In this document: positions 50,930-63,096 of the stretch, piece after piece | Position numbering within the stretch: the first letter of the stretch is position 1 | Layout: each line of letters begins with the position of its first letter | Source: Holothuria scabra | Lineage: Eukaryota > Echinodermata > Holothuroidea > Aspidochirotida > Holothuriidae | Length of the DNA stretch: 64,000 nt | Direction: 5' to 3' | Assembly (NCBI GenBank): GCA_037179385.1 | Contig: CM074187.1 | Span: 51,928,879-51,992,878 of the forward strand | Position numbers and translations under genes: made by a program | Notes under the pieces: generated by a model | Databases searched by the model: none | The model's input: the letters and a program-made list of their open reading frames with translations, nothing else | What the model was told of the DNA's origin: nothing

Positions 50930-51115
50930 TTGTAGGTATGGAGTTTGGAATCCTGGCCTGGTCATACCAAAGACTGAAAATTGGAACCTACCATTGTGCT
51001 TGATGCTCTGCTTAAGCAATGGAGTAGGGAAAACAAGCCAGTGAGTCATAAATGGAAAAAAGGCCCAACTTAAACCAATTGGTTAGAAACTGAGCCTTGA
51101 AACCTCAGCTAAGTT
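50930..51115 (+). repeat. tRNA-derived SINE copy
   Basis: CTGGTCATACCAAAGACTGA, TGGAACCTACCATTGTGCTT, CAATGGAGTAGGGAAAACAA and TTAAACCAATTGGTTAGAAA are the family body in order. The tRNA-like head is degenerate (GGAGTTTGGAATCCTGGCC). Confidence 0.65.
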
Positions 51116-51225
51116 ACTAACCTCATATGTGTTTCTGGCAATTCTCTTCAATTCATTCAAGTCATGGACCCTTTCAATTGTGCCTGGCGGCTGTGTTAAT
51201 ATGTTGTCAGGGTTTAGGTCTAGAC

Positions 51226-51706
51226 TAGGGTTGTCCAACCTTTCGCAGTGGTGGGCCACATGTAATGGTTATGATGGATGAGGGGCCGCATTCTATACTC
51301 GTTTCTTTTTTTTCAATTTTTTCCGACTCCCAAGGCAACAAAATCCAATCATTGCAGGTAGGGAACACTGATTCATTTTCGTTTTTGATTGAACAAATAA
51401 ATAAATTTTGGCAAAAGTTGATGGTGTTGGGCAGAATATTCGGACAAGGTTTTTTTTTTATATACCTCCAGAATCACTCTCAAACCGCCCCTGTGGGCAA
51501 CACTCCAATGTAGCTACATGTAGCAGACATTTGAAATGAATTATATCATTCAAAAGTAAGCATGCCATAGCGGACGGTGAAGCCTAAAGTTGTCATCATT
51601 TAATCTGCTTATTGAATAATTTTGCAATGTGGATTATTTCTGATGGCCAGACGCAACCTTTTGCGGGCCGGACCATGGCCCGTGGGCATTAGGTTGGACA
51701 ACCCTG
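51226..51706. mobile_element. Non-autonomous hAT-type element, 481 bp, 8-bp TSD
   Basis: The TIRs TAGGGTTGTCCAACCT and AGGTTGGACAACCCTG match at 15 of 16 positions. They are flanked by the 8-bp duplication GTCTAGAC at 51218-51225 and 51707-51714. CAGGG-type termini with 8-bp TSDs define hAT. The interior has no transposase, and the small plus frame at its right end reads across the boundary. Confidence 0.88.
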
Positions 51707-51719
51707 GTCTAGACCAAGG

Positions 51720-51830
51720 TTTTTCGGCTCAGTTTCTAACCAATTGGTTAAAGTCGGGCTGTGGAGTTGGGCCAGTCATACAAAGCCTTCTTTCCAGTTG
51801 TGGCTCACTTGCTGTCAAATAATGTAGGAC
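51720..51830 (-). repeat. SINE body fragment
   Basis: TTTCTAACCAATTGGTTAAA and CAGTTGTGGCTCACTTGCTG are the complement of the SINE body. Together with the plus copy at 51.0 kb it brackets the hAT element as an inverted pair. Confidence 0.55.
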
Positions 51831-52742
51831 AGATGGAATACACTGCTGGATGGAGCATATAAGTTTAGTGCAAAGGTGGTAAGGTTAAGTGTTGGGTAAG
51901 CTCTCCTCTGGAGTTCTTTTCTGATTAGGCCCCTCCTAGTTGTAACATGTGAGTAAGAGGTGGGCAAGGGGTGGAGGGAAGCTCGTGTGAGGGAGAGGGG
52001 GTGTCGTGGAGTGGAAAGGAATCATGAGAAGTTAGATCTCTCATAGATCTTGTGGTATAAACACAGTTCAGAACTATGTTGAAATACTTGCATCTGAAAT
52101 TGTTCCTTAACAAGTGGTAACCTGGCTAGAAAGAATTGCATGTTTTTCTTTTTTTTCCTTTTGTTTTTTTTTTTCAGTTGAAATTTTTATGTGTTGCTTA
52201 CATTTCATACATGTAGTTTAGTGGCAAGACACATCTTAAACATCTCTGTTTGCTTAGAACATGGAAACAAGATAGGTTTCACAAGTTTGACCTGCACAAA
52301 TGTTGTGACTCAGAATTGTTTGTGAATCCTGCCCCAGTTCCCATAGTTTGTATGACTAGACTAATTGTGGGACAGGACCATAACAGCAAGGTTTCAGACC
52401 TTTAGACAAACAATGTTTACACAAGTCATCAGAATAACACCAAAGTTGAGCTAGATTCATGTTCATGAACAAACATTGCATCAAAGCTCTTTTGTAGCAT
52501 GCTTTGTTAAACCTTAACACAAATGCGGTGACATAATGTTTTCATTTGGGCACATCAAAAGATTTATACTTAAACTGCTCTACCTGTACCAAAAGAATGC
52601 CCCCATTTTCCTTTCTAAGCTCATGTTTTAGACGTAGTATTGTTCAGTTGGAATATTAAGGACTTTTTACAGAAGGGGCAATGTAACTGTAGCTACAGGT
52701 GTTTTTGAGAGCAATACTCAGCTTAATTCAGCATGGTATATA

Positions 52743-52761
52743 TAAAAAAAAAAAAAAAAAA
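52743..52761 (+). repeat. Poly-A tract
   Basis: A run of about 19 A shortly before HINE-like copy 2. Confidence 0.9.
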
Positions 52762-52843
52762 AATTATATCTGTCAATCAATATGTAGGACAAGGTCATAA
52801 TTACTTACTTATTTAAAGGATAGTTTCCATATCTGCTCTGTGG

Positions 52844-55800
52844 TTTTTGATTCCTTGCTGTAGGCAGGCAAGGAATCTATGCGATGGTGATGTGGTGTGT
52901 ATGTGTGTGCGTATGAGACGCTTTGGCTTGTAAACACAATATCTCAAGAAGGGTAAGTGTGACTAACCTCATATTTGGTGTGTGGGTTGGTCATATTGAG
53001 TAGATGATCCCTGTTGTTTTTGGTGGACGTCAAAGGTCATTTGGGGTCACGAGAGGTCAAAAGGTCAAAACCTTGTAATCACGATATCTCGAGAACGGTA
53101 CAAGTGACCGGGGTCACAAGAGGTCAATAGGTAAATTCCTCAGAAATTGCTTGTAAACACGGCATCTCAAGAAGAGTAAGTGTGATTAATCTCATATGTG
53201 GTGTGTGGGTTGGCCATATTGAGTAGATGATCCCTATTGTTTTTGGTGGAGGTCAAAGGTCATTTGGGGTCATGAGAGGTCAAAAGGTCAAAACTTCTTA
53301 AACAAGATATCTCAAGAACAGTACATGTGACTATGCTCATATTTAGTGTTTGGGATGGTCATGTTGAGTAGATGATCTGTATTGATTTTCGTGGAGGTCA
53401 AAGGTTATTTGGGGTCACGAGAGGTCAATAGGTAAATTCCTTGGAAATTGCTTGTAAACACATTATCTCAAGAAGAGTAAGTGTCCGTAATCCCATATGC
53501 CATGTGTGCATTGGCCATATTGAGTACATGATCCCTATTGTTTTTGGTGAGATCAAAGGTCATTTGGGGTCACGAGAGGTCAAAAGGTCAAAACTTCTTA
53601 AACACGATATCTGGAGAACGGTACATGTGACTATGCTCATATTTGGTGTGTGGGTTGGCCATATTGAGTAAATGATCCATATAGTGTTTGGTGGAAGTCA
53701 AAGGTCATTTGGGGTCACGAGAGGTCAAAAGATCAAAACGTCTTAAACATGATATCTGCAGAATGGTGCATGTGAGTATGCTCATATTTGGTGTGTGGGT
53801 TGGTCGTATTGAGTAGATGATCCCTATCCATTTTCATGGATGTCAAAGGTCATTTGGGGTCAAGAGAGGTCAAAAGGTAAATTCCATAGAAATTGCTTTT
53901 AAACACAGTATCTCAAGAAGAGTAAGTGTGACTAATCTCATTTGCGGTGTGTGGGTTGGCCATATTGAGTAGATGATCCCTATTGTTTTTGGTGGAGGTT
54001 AAAGCTCATTTGGGGTCATGAGAGGTCAAAAGGTCAAAACTTCTTAAACAAGATATCTCAAGAACGGTACATGTGACTATGCTCATATGTAGTGTGTGGG
54101 TTGGTCATGTTGAGTAGATGATTTGTATCGATTTTCGTGGAGGTCAAAGGTCATTTGGGGTCACGAGAGGTCAAAAGATCAAAACGTCTTAAACATGATA
54201 TCTGCAGAATGGTGCATGTGAGTATGCTCATATTTGGTGTGTGGGTTGGTCGTATTGAGTAGATGATCCCTATCCATTTTCATGGATGTCAAAGGTCATT
54301 TGGGGTCAAGAGAGGTCAAAAGGTAAATTCCATAGAAATTGCTTTTAAACACAGTATCTCAAGAAGAGTAAGTGTGACTAATCTCATTTGCGGTGTGTGG
54401 GTTGGCCATATTGAGTAGATGATCCCTATTGTTTTTGGTGGAGGTTAAAGCTCATTTGGGGTCATGAGAGGTCAAAAGGTCAAAACTTCTTAAACAAGAT
54501 ATCTCAAGAACGGTACATGTGACTATGCTCATATGTAGTGTGTGGGTTGGTCATGTTGAGTAGATGATTTGTATCGATTTTCGTGGAGGTCAAAGGTCAT
54601 TTGGGGTCACGAGAGGTCAATAGATAAATTCCTTGGAAATTGCTTGTAAACACATTATCTTAAGAAGAGTAAGTGTGACAAATCTCATATGCGGTGTGGG
54701 CATTGGCCATATTGAGTACATGATCCCTATTGTTTTTGGTGAGATCAAAGGTCATTTGGGGTCACGAGAGGTCAAAAGGTCAAAACTTCTTAAACACGAT
54801 ATCTGGAGAACGGTACATGTGACTATGCTCATATTTGTTGTGTGGGTTGGCCATATTGAGTAAATGATCCATATAGTGTTTGGTGGAAGTCAAAGGTCAT
54901 TTGGGGTCACGAGAGGTCAAAAGATCAAAACGTCTTAAACATGATATCTGCAGAATGGTGCATGTGAGTATGCTCATATTTGGTGTGTGGGTTGGTCGTA
55001 TTGAGTAGATGATCCCTATCCATTTTCATGGATGTCAAAGGTCATTTGGGGTCAAGAGAGGTCAAAAGGTAAATTCCATAGAAATTGCTTTTAAACACAG
55101 TATCTCAAGAAGAGTAAGTGTGACTAATCTCATTTGCGGTGTGTGGGTTGGCCATATTGAGTAGATGATCCCTATTGTTTTTGGTGGAGGTTAAAGCTCA
55201 TTTGGGGTCATGAGAGGTCAAAAGGTCAAAACTTCTTAAACAAGATATCTCAAGAACGGTACATGTGACTATGCTCATATGTAGTGTGTGGGTTGGTCAT
55301 GTTGAGTAGATGATCTGTATCGATTTTCGTGGAGGTCAAAGGTCATTTGGGGTCACGAGAGGTCAATAGATAAATTCCTTGGAAATTGCTTGTAAACACA
55401 TTATCTTAAGAAGAGTAAGTGTGACAAATCTCATATGCGGTGTGGGCATTGGCCATATTGAATACATGATCCCTATTGTTTTGGGTGAGATCAAAGGTCA
55501 TTTGGGGTCACGAGAGGTCAAAAGGTCAAAACTTCTTAAACACGATATCTGGAGAATGGTACATGTGACTATGCTCATATTTGTTGTGTGGGTTGGCCAT
55601 ATTGAGTAGATGATCCATATAGTTTTTGGTGGAAGTCAAAGGTCATTTGGGGTCACGAGAGGTCAAAAGATCAAAACTTCTTAAACATGATATCTGCAGA
55701 ATGGTGCCTGTGAGTTTGCTCATATTTGATGTGTGGGTTGGTTGTATTGAGTAGATGATCCCTATCCATTTTCGGTGAGGTCAAAGGTCATTTGGGGTCA

Positions 55801-56415
55801 CGAGAGGTCAAAAGGTAAATTCTGAAGAAATTGATTTTAAACACAGTTTCTCAAGAAGAGTAAGTGTGACTAATCTCATATGCGGTGTGTGGGTTGGCCA
55901 TATTGAGTAGATGATCAGTATTGCTTTTGGTGGAGGTCAAAGCTCATTTGGGGTCATGAGAGGTCAAAAGGTCAAAACTTCTTAAACACGATATCTCAAG
56001 AACAGTACACGTGTGACTATGCTCATATTTAGTGTGTGGATTGTTCATATTTAGTAGATGATCCCTATTGATTTTCCCAAAGGTAAAAGTTCATTTGAAG
56101 TAAGCATGTTCAAAGCCTGACAAGCTTTCCTGCTCAGTCTTTCAAGAAAGGTCACTTGTAGGGTGCTGTAACTTGTCATGTAGATGGCACATAGTAAATA
56201 CATGGCCCCAGAAGTTTTTGGTGGAGGTCAAATGTCATTTGGGTTCACAATGGGCAAGGGGGATCTCAGTGTAGGACGATTGGATGTCTTGCATGTGTAC
56301 TTTGTTGGCACATTATGGAGCCCTGTTAATTGAAAAACACTGTTAAGCAATGTCAATGTGAAAAAAGGACTTACATTTCAGCGGCAAGGAATCATTAAGC
56401 CTTTTGGCTTTCTGG
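52844..56415 (+). mobile_element. HINE/Helentron-like element, copy 2 (expanded array)
   Basis: It starts TTTTTGATTCCTTGCTGTAG with the same 5' hairpin as copy 1. It ends with subTIR GCAAGGAATCA (56384-56394), hairpin AAGCC-TTTT-GGCTT (56397-56410) and CTGG (56412-56415). Its 3' unique block (GGCACATAGTAAATACATGG, TTATGGAGCCCTGTTAATTG) is near-identical to copy 1. The central array is expanded to about 22 monomers. It has no Rep/helicase ORF. The flanks of the two copies are unrelated, so both ends are real element borders. Confidence 0.72.
52920..56050 (+). repeat. Satellite array, about 22 monomers with a 746-bp higher-order repeat
   Basis: Monomers of about 149 bp alternate A and B types. 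A B' variant (GATATCTGCAGAATGG) recurs at about 53750, 54195, 54941 and 55687. The last three spacings are 746 bp (five monomers) and the first is 445 bp (three). The open frames at 53441, 54633 and 55379 encode near-identical peptides because of this. A deletion fuses two monomers near 53106. Confidence 0.92.
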
Positions 56416-57186
56416 TTTTCTTACCAGCATTTACAGTGTAATACTATAAAGACCACTTCTTTAAATGTTTGCATAATTTAAGAAAGTGGAAGTAGTAGTT
56501 TTATGCAACCTGAATGTTTTAAAAAATCACAGCTACGTATTTGAAAAATTGAGCGATTCTCGTTCAAATGAAAATCAATATTTAGACCAAATTTGAACTT
56601 TTCTTAACTCATAATAGGAGGCAATTAAGTCTTGTATTGAAGTTGTGATTTGATATTTGAAGTCAAATACATTGTATTATATGTCTGAAGTCTGTGGTAA
56701 TTGCAGCTTTCTAATATTGCACTGCAAAGAGTTGAATCAATATATGGAATGAGTTTGCTTCATGCAAACTATGTATTGTACCTTCTACAGCATTTTAAAA
56801 AATATGTAGACCTGTATATCTTGTGTCAATTTTTTATGAATAAATATTGAGATTGTGCTGTTTGCTGAAGAGTTCTATTAAAATTTTGCTACTTATGAGA
56901 AAAGTGGCTGTGTATACTGTAACATACAAACATTGGAAACGGAAGGCACATGCTTGAACTAACCTGAACAGATTTTAAATGGGAATAAAAATTTAGTTTA
57001 TTTGAAGACATACTAAATATTTGGAGGCAGAGTCAACTCTGTAGGAGTGAATGTTTATGCATGGTTTTGGAGATCTGGGTGGGGGGAGGGGCAGGGATCA
57101 GCTTGTTGGGGGGGGGTACAATCTCTGAGTACCCCAGATACGCTGTAGTATATCGTCTCAATTCAGCCAGGAATTAGAACCAATAC
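56416..57186. other. No recognisable feature
   Basis: AT-rich sequence with a G-rich patch at 57080-57120. No exon was seen. Confidence 0.4.
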
Positions 57187-58186
57187 CAGGCTTGCCAACT
57201 AGTCAGATTTTATCGTATTTGTTCCGTTTTTGGGGTTTTCTGGAGGCCAAAAATCGGAACAGTACGATTTTTGAAAATTCTGCTGTAATACATACGCAAG
57301 CAATTTTCTACATTGTGTGTGTGTGTACCCCTGCCCATTTTAAGTGTGAAATGAAAGTACAAAAAGTAGAATCAATCGGTGTGACAAAAGTAAATGTGTG
57401 CTTTGCTTCTTATCTACGTACGGGCGCTTGTACCATGAACTAAACCGTGCCACCCCATAGTCATGTATAATATGCCCATTTATTACATGCACAGTTGAAT
57501 ACCACATGAATTGCACTGAAGACTAGAGGCTGACTTGTTGCCAGATATCATAGGCTTCAAATTTGAAGTTTGGCACTCTGGCATAAAAGATTGGTTATTT
57601 GGCCGTTGAAAGTCCTTCTTGGTGAGAATTGATGCTCAGACGTTGGATTTGGCCAAATGTCAGGAAGGTTTGGCCGTAAGCAATTTTTGTGATATATGGG
57701 ACTTCCAAGTTTTAGCTAAAATTAGGCCTAAAAGCATTTCCAGCCCCATACATACAGGCAGGGTTTACTGTAGCAATATACTTAACCTTAGGCCTAAGTG
57801 GGGATTTGTGTAATGTATCGCATGTTAGGATACCGTATCTGATAAATAGGCAAGAGAACAAAATAAGACTTGCAAGTTGTGGAAAAATCTTTTAAAAAAC
57901 GACATCAGGATTAATCACTGCTACCATTGGAGCTCTGTGAAATCCTGTGGGGTCATTGCAGCTGGATAATATCAGTGACACTAACGTTAGGCCTAACAGT
58001 TACACTATTTCAGTTTTCACCAAGCAAGAAAAATAAGAACCCTTCTTATAGAATGTGATTTTTTTGAGGATAAATTTCATTCAAATCCAGCACCAAATGT
58101 TGCACCATATTGCACTGCCAAAAATTTTCACTTTTACTTCATAAAAGTAGAGTAAGATTTTCAGCTTTTAAATGTTGGCAAGCCTG
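57187..58186. mobile_element. 1-kb TIR element, hAT-like termini
   Basis: CAGGCTTGCCAAC and GTTGGCAAGCCTG are perfect 13-bp TIRs. CAATAC directly flanks both ends (57181-57186 and 58187-58192). The interior holds three TAGGCCTA palindromes. Only short ORFs occur (57192-57443, 57619-57813), with no DDE or zinc-finger motif that I can see. CAGG termini suggest hAT, but the TSD looks like 6 bp rather than 8. Confidence 0.72.
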
Positions 58187-60556
58187 CAATACTGAGCACA
58201 TTTATCTACTTTTAAACCAAACATCACACTAGCTGTTTTGTATCTGTAGTATTTATAAATACATGCCAACTGCAATAATGTTCAGGTAACATTTTCCACA
58301 TCACTAGAGAGTTGTAAACATTAATGTTTCAAGTGGTATGTCATCTGTTTAATGCTTGCTATTGAAAGTTGGTAAGCTTGTAAGTGTATGTTCTACTTTT
58401 GGTGTGTATAGTACACACCAGTATTACAAAATGTGTGAACTGCTGCATAACAGTTAGTCTGTGGAGTGCAATTTTGTTTCAGTTGAGGGTTAGGAATAAA
58501 AGGTAGCATGTTTTAGGGATATGATTTTACTTGTGTGATTGTATTAGGTCCAATATTTAGCAAGTACCTTATTTAGCATAGGTGGAATTTCTAGAATATA
58601 GTTTCTTCGTGACAAAACTTGTCTTGTATAGCTTGATATTGTGAGGTAATTTATGTTCACATGTTGGTGAAGTGTTTCATTAGGTCTGACATGAGGAAGT
58701 TCTACTTCTGTTAGAAAGTTGTCAATCAGTGCAATAGCATGCCATATTGGTTCATTAATTCCACTTCAGTTTATTGCTTCAACATTAACATTGACAAGTT
58801 CTATTGTGAATCTGGTAAATTCTCATTTTTTGAGCTTTTTAGAGGTTTTTTTCTCTTTCTTGAGTTAAGAGTATTTCAGTGTTTAAAGTTTGTTTCAGTT
58901 TAAGGATTTCTGAATATCTTCAGGTGGTTTGGTCTATTGGTGGAACATCATGTAAATGTAGGTTTACCAGAGTAGGTCATGCAAAGGAGGTTCTAGAATG
59001 GTTGTTGTACCAAGTCTAGAGACTATGAAAAGGTGGAACCTACTGCCATTGTGCATGATGCTGCACATTAGCAAGTTACCGCCTGCAAGACCAAACTAAG
59101 GCCTGCAAGACACAAGATCTGCATTACCAAAGGTATCAAATTGAGGTCCGTGAGATTGATTGTGAATAAAGGTTGGATAGATACCCTGTAATCATAGGCT
59201 TTCCTGATATGGGCTCAAAAACATTCTTTTTTTTTTTTAAGTACTCAACAAGACAAATTGAATGGTGCAAAGAGTTTTCAAAATTTGAAGTAAGGAAGGG
59301 GTTGAAAAAAGTCTAAATTAAAATATGGAAATTTTGGGAGGATGTGGGTAAATGGACCATGTTATGTCCTGTAAGTCCTGGAATTCTGACCCTTTTGCCT
59401 AGGGTTAGGAGGTGCCAACTTGAGGATTTGTGCATATGGTGCCACTGGTCGAAGCTTAAAGTACCATAACACCCACCCCCTCCCCTTTCCTTTAATGACT
59501 TATTTCAACAAATGTCTTACTACTGTTACAAAGTTCGGAAAGGCTGGACTTGAACCAATAGGTTGGAAACTGGGCTGTAAAACTCCATCTAACTAACTAA
59601 CTCATTTTTTTAAGTCATTCAAAACTGCCATATTTAGGTACTTTGGGTTTTGCGGAGCTGTCTTGAGGGAACCCCCCATTAGCAAAAGAGAACAGAAAGC
59701 AATTCAGTGACCCCCAACTGGAAATCACAATGACAGTTTTGTATGTTTCCAGAATGGATACTTGTCAGAGATCCAGATGTTTTCAGTAGCAAATATGTAA
59801 TTAACCAAAACATGTCTTGCTGTTGGACCATACTGACAGGTTAAGCAATGTTTGGATAACAGGAGTAGTTTGGTTGATTTTTTTTTGCCACATAAGTTTG
59901 AAATTTTCTGTGCAGCCAGCCAGCATATCATGCGCCACTGAAAAGGTACCATGGGCCACCAGCCTGGTATATAGTCACCTAGTAAACAAAGACTGAAGTA
60001 TAATTTGGTTAATTTGCCATCTTTGAATAACTGCTACAATGAATGTCCTTGGATCGTTACCATGCTGGCTTTGTTTGCTATGAATTAACTAATTACTTCA
60101 TTAACAGAACTACCTTTCACTTTCACCCATCCTGGAGTCCCACAGGGCAGACTGTTTGTTCATGCCCTTAATTATGACTTGACAACCAGTTCATTAAAGA
60201 AGAGACTTGGAGGCATGCTGTGTAGGTAGCCTCTTGTTGGAAGTCAACAAGATTAAAAGGATGGTCTTAAATAAAGTGGTGAACCCTGTGGATGCATTAC
60301 CTCTCTAACAATAAGAGTATAAACAACTTTGCTGCAATTTGTTTTTTTGGAAGTTGTATGTCCTTTCTTATCCACCTTAGATTTGAGGTGTGCATTATGG
60401 CTGGAAGATGTGGAAATGAGTTGGTTCGTCTGTTCTTAGCCTACGTAATGTGGAAGTGGTAATGCTAGTACACCTATAAACTTTTGACCATGCATGGGAG
60501 TATGCAGAAAGTTTCAGCAGAGGGTGAGCAAGCCTTGCTTGATCTCACAGGATTGA
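58187..60556. other. Mostly unrecognised; SINE fragments
   Basis: SINE body pieces lie at 58990-59085 (GGTGGAACCTACTGCCATTG, TGATGCTGCACATTAGCAA) and at 59535-59600 (GACTTGAACCAATAGGTTGG). The phrase CAGTTTATTGCTTCAACATT near 58770 recalls family-A MITEs. No gene was seen. Confidence 0.45.
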
Positions 60557-63096
60557 ATGCATTTGACACATTGTGAAAAATATTTTCAACATTTGCATTA
60601 TATTCAAATGGGTGGGGGGGGGGGGGGGGAGGCATGCTTGGTAAAGACTACATGGATCTGCTTCTGCCAGGCAGGTATTGAGGACTGTTGTTACATCTCT
60701 GCAACTGGGTCAACTTCAACTTGTGCTAACTTTCTCAAGGATGTTAAATCTGGATGTTGTACACCTTGAATGATTAAATTGACAGATCTTGTAAAATTGT
60801 GTTTAAAATTTAGGGCATGCATTATCCTTAAACAAGTTTTGTGGAATCATGGACAAAGTGACCTTTGGCTTTTTCCCCAGTGAGTTGAAAAGTAAGGAGT
60901 CCCTTAAAATCTTTTATATAACAGTATTTTTCTCCTGTACTAGGTGCTTGTTATTCATTTTCCAGGGTACACTGGCCATACACCAAGTTGCACATGTGTT
61001 ATTATATTTGATGTCAACAACATCAGCATGTATTTGCCCTGTGGAGTTATAATGGGTAGATGACTTCAACTGCAAGCCAAGTTTAATTTTGAAATTCTAT
61101 TAGTATAGTTTGTACCAGGATAACCATATAGCTTCTAAAGTATCAGTTAAAGAGAGATGTGAAATTTATATTTCAGAGTTATATTTAAATATTTCTTTTT
61201 CTCCTTTGAAATATTAAACTTGCATGAGAGGGTGTCTGATCTTATCACAGCTAGCAGTAGCTTCCGTAGGTTCTATTGTTTGCGAGCCTTGTGTATGAGA
61301 GAGCAGCTGGTGTGAAAGCTGGGTGAAAAGCTTTGTTACCAAAATTCAGTGGCCTGGTAAACCAAAGGTCACTGGGTGAAGAAGGTATGGAATATTACCT
61401 GTTAAGAAGTGGTTAGTGACATAAGTATTGTAGTGAAATGAATAGAGATGATTGCTAGTGACTGTGTGTGTTGGCATCCAGTGATTCGGCTCAGTCACAG
61501 AAGCCAAACAATTGCCGCTGCAGCTGTGATATTTGAACAATATATTGATGTATTGCTAGAGATTGTTCTCCCAGAACAAGGTGATGGCAAACCCTATTTT
61601 TGCAAAGGAAATCAAAGTATTGAATTAAAAACTGACAACCCTTTAAGGTCAGGTGGATCATAATTTTCTTTCTTTCAGCTTTGTTCATTGTTAATGTTTA
61701 AGTTGTTGGAAAACATTTGAAGCTTTTGGGAATACAGTATAGGGGTGTAAAGTAAATTATGATTTCAGCTGCGCTTAGACTGGTTTGAAAGTTCAATGTT
61801 TTCTTGAGTTTAAAATTTAATGTGTGCTTGACTTGGTTGGACATCCCTTTATGGGTTGAGAGATTGCTTGTTGATTTTCTGTACATATTATACCTACAAG
61901 GCCTACCCGTTTCATTTACAAACTGCATTGAAATCTAGGTTGTAAGAAAACTGAGATGGAAGTTTTAAAGCATTTACTCCAAAAAATCAGACCCACTTAT
62001 GAAAGAGAGGAAGGAAAATGAATGCCTGAGTATCAGTCTGGGCATGCCTCTTATATTGGTTTACAGTGCAGGGTTCACAAATCCTACACCTGACAGTTCA
62101 GGGTAAGAAAAAATTCCTTGAGACATCTGCACTGTGAGTACTGCAGAAAGACAGCTATTATCAGGAAGATTAAAAGTGGTATCCTGTAATTATTCATGCA
62201 GACATGTAGACTTGGGAACAGCTTGCCTCATAAATATAAAATTTGAGGAATCCAGGTACTGTACAGCTTTCAACCCTCCTCTAGGTTACTGGCAAAATGG
62301 TCAAATGCACAAAGGAACGAAACCTGGCATCACATGAAAGGCTGAGTGATATGCTTGAAAAAGTTGGGATTGGGGTAGAATGGGGCTGAAGTTCAGGTTG
62401 CCAAGATTTTATGGTGCTCAGTATGTAACCTCAGTCCTCCTGGAAACCAGCCTGTGGGTTATAAATTTGAAGAAGTGTCTGATCAAAAATTTTGGAAAAC
62501 TGAATTGAACTGTTAATTTCCTGTTAACTTACTCCAGTCCTAGTATATTTTACATTTGAGGGATTAAAATAATGTCACATGACTTTCAAGAGTCAATCAT
62601 GAATCAGGACAGACTGCTTCAAGTTGATATGACTGCATTTCTCTTTCAGAGTTCAAATGTTGTCTTTGGAGAAATAGTTTGAATGGAGGAGGGGTTGTGC
62701 ATTGTCGCACAGTGCCCCCACCACTTGCTAATAGGTGTGGGAGCAAGCCAGGATTGAATGGACAGAAAACCTTGTTGCATTGAATTGTTTGTGTGTGCCA
62801 TGGACTGGCTATGTTGTTTATTCTGAAACTAGGGAGTTTCCAGGAAGTAATCAAGTTTCAAAAATTTACTGAAACTTACATGGGTATAAAAACAAATTTG
62901 ATGTAGTTACTTAATTTACTTGTAAAGTTTGACTGTTGGGGTATAGAGCAAAGAGATAAGTTTAGGCAATTGTTTTTTCTTTCATGTGTGTGATGCAATG
63001 CAGTATCATAAACCTCTGTACAACTGTGCTGTAATCATTTTCCATCCCCACCAGTTTCTCTGTCTTTGATTCTCTTTTCATGACAACAAATTATAA
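60557..63096. other. No supported gene
   Basis: There is a G-run at 60611-60629. A frame at 61448-61663 has fair composition but no splice signals. A family-B MITE fragment is visible at 62552-62630 (TCACATGACTTTCAAGAGTC). Confidence 0.4.

Noticed and set aside
53441..55609. Three near-identical 76-codon frames suggesting a repeated protein
   Set aside because: They fall on the same position of the satellite monomers and are copied by the 746-bp repeat. They start and stop at repeat landmarks and have no other coding signs.
33071..56415. CRISPR-like interpretation of the regularly spaced repeats
   Set aside because: The monomers are contiguous 149-bp tandem units with no unique spacers, and the genome is eukaryotic.
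61448..61663. A 71-codon frame with fair composition (IFEQYIDVLLEIVLPEQGDG)
   Set aside because: It has no pyrimidine tract before the CCAG, no convincing donor, no recognised domain and no neighbouring exons.
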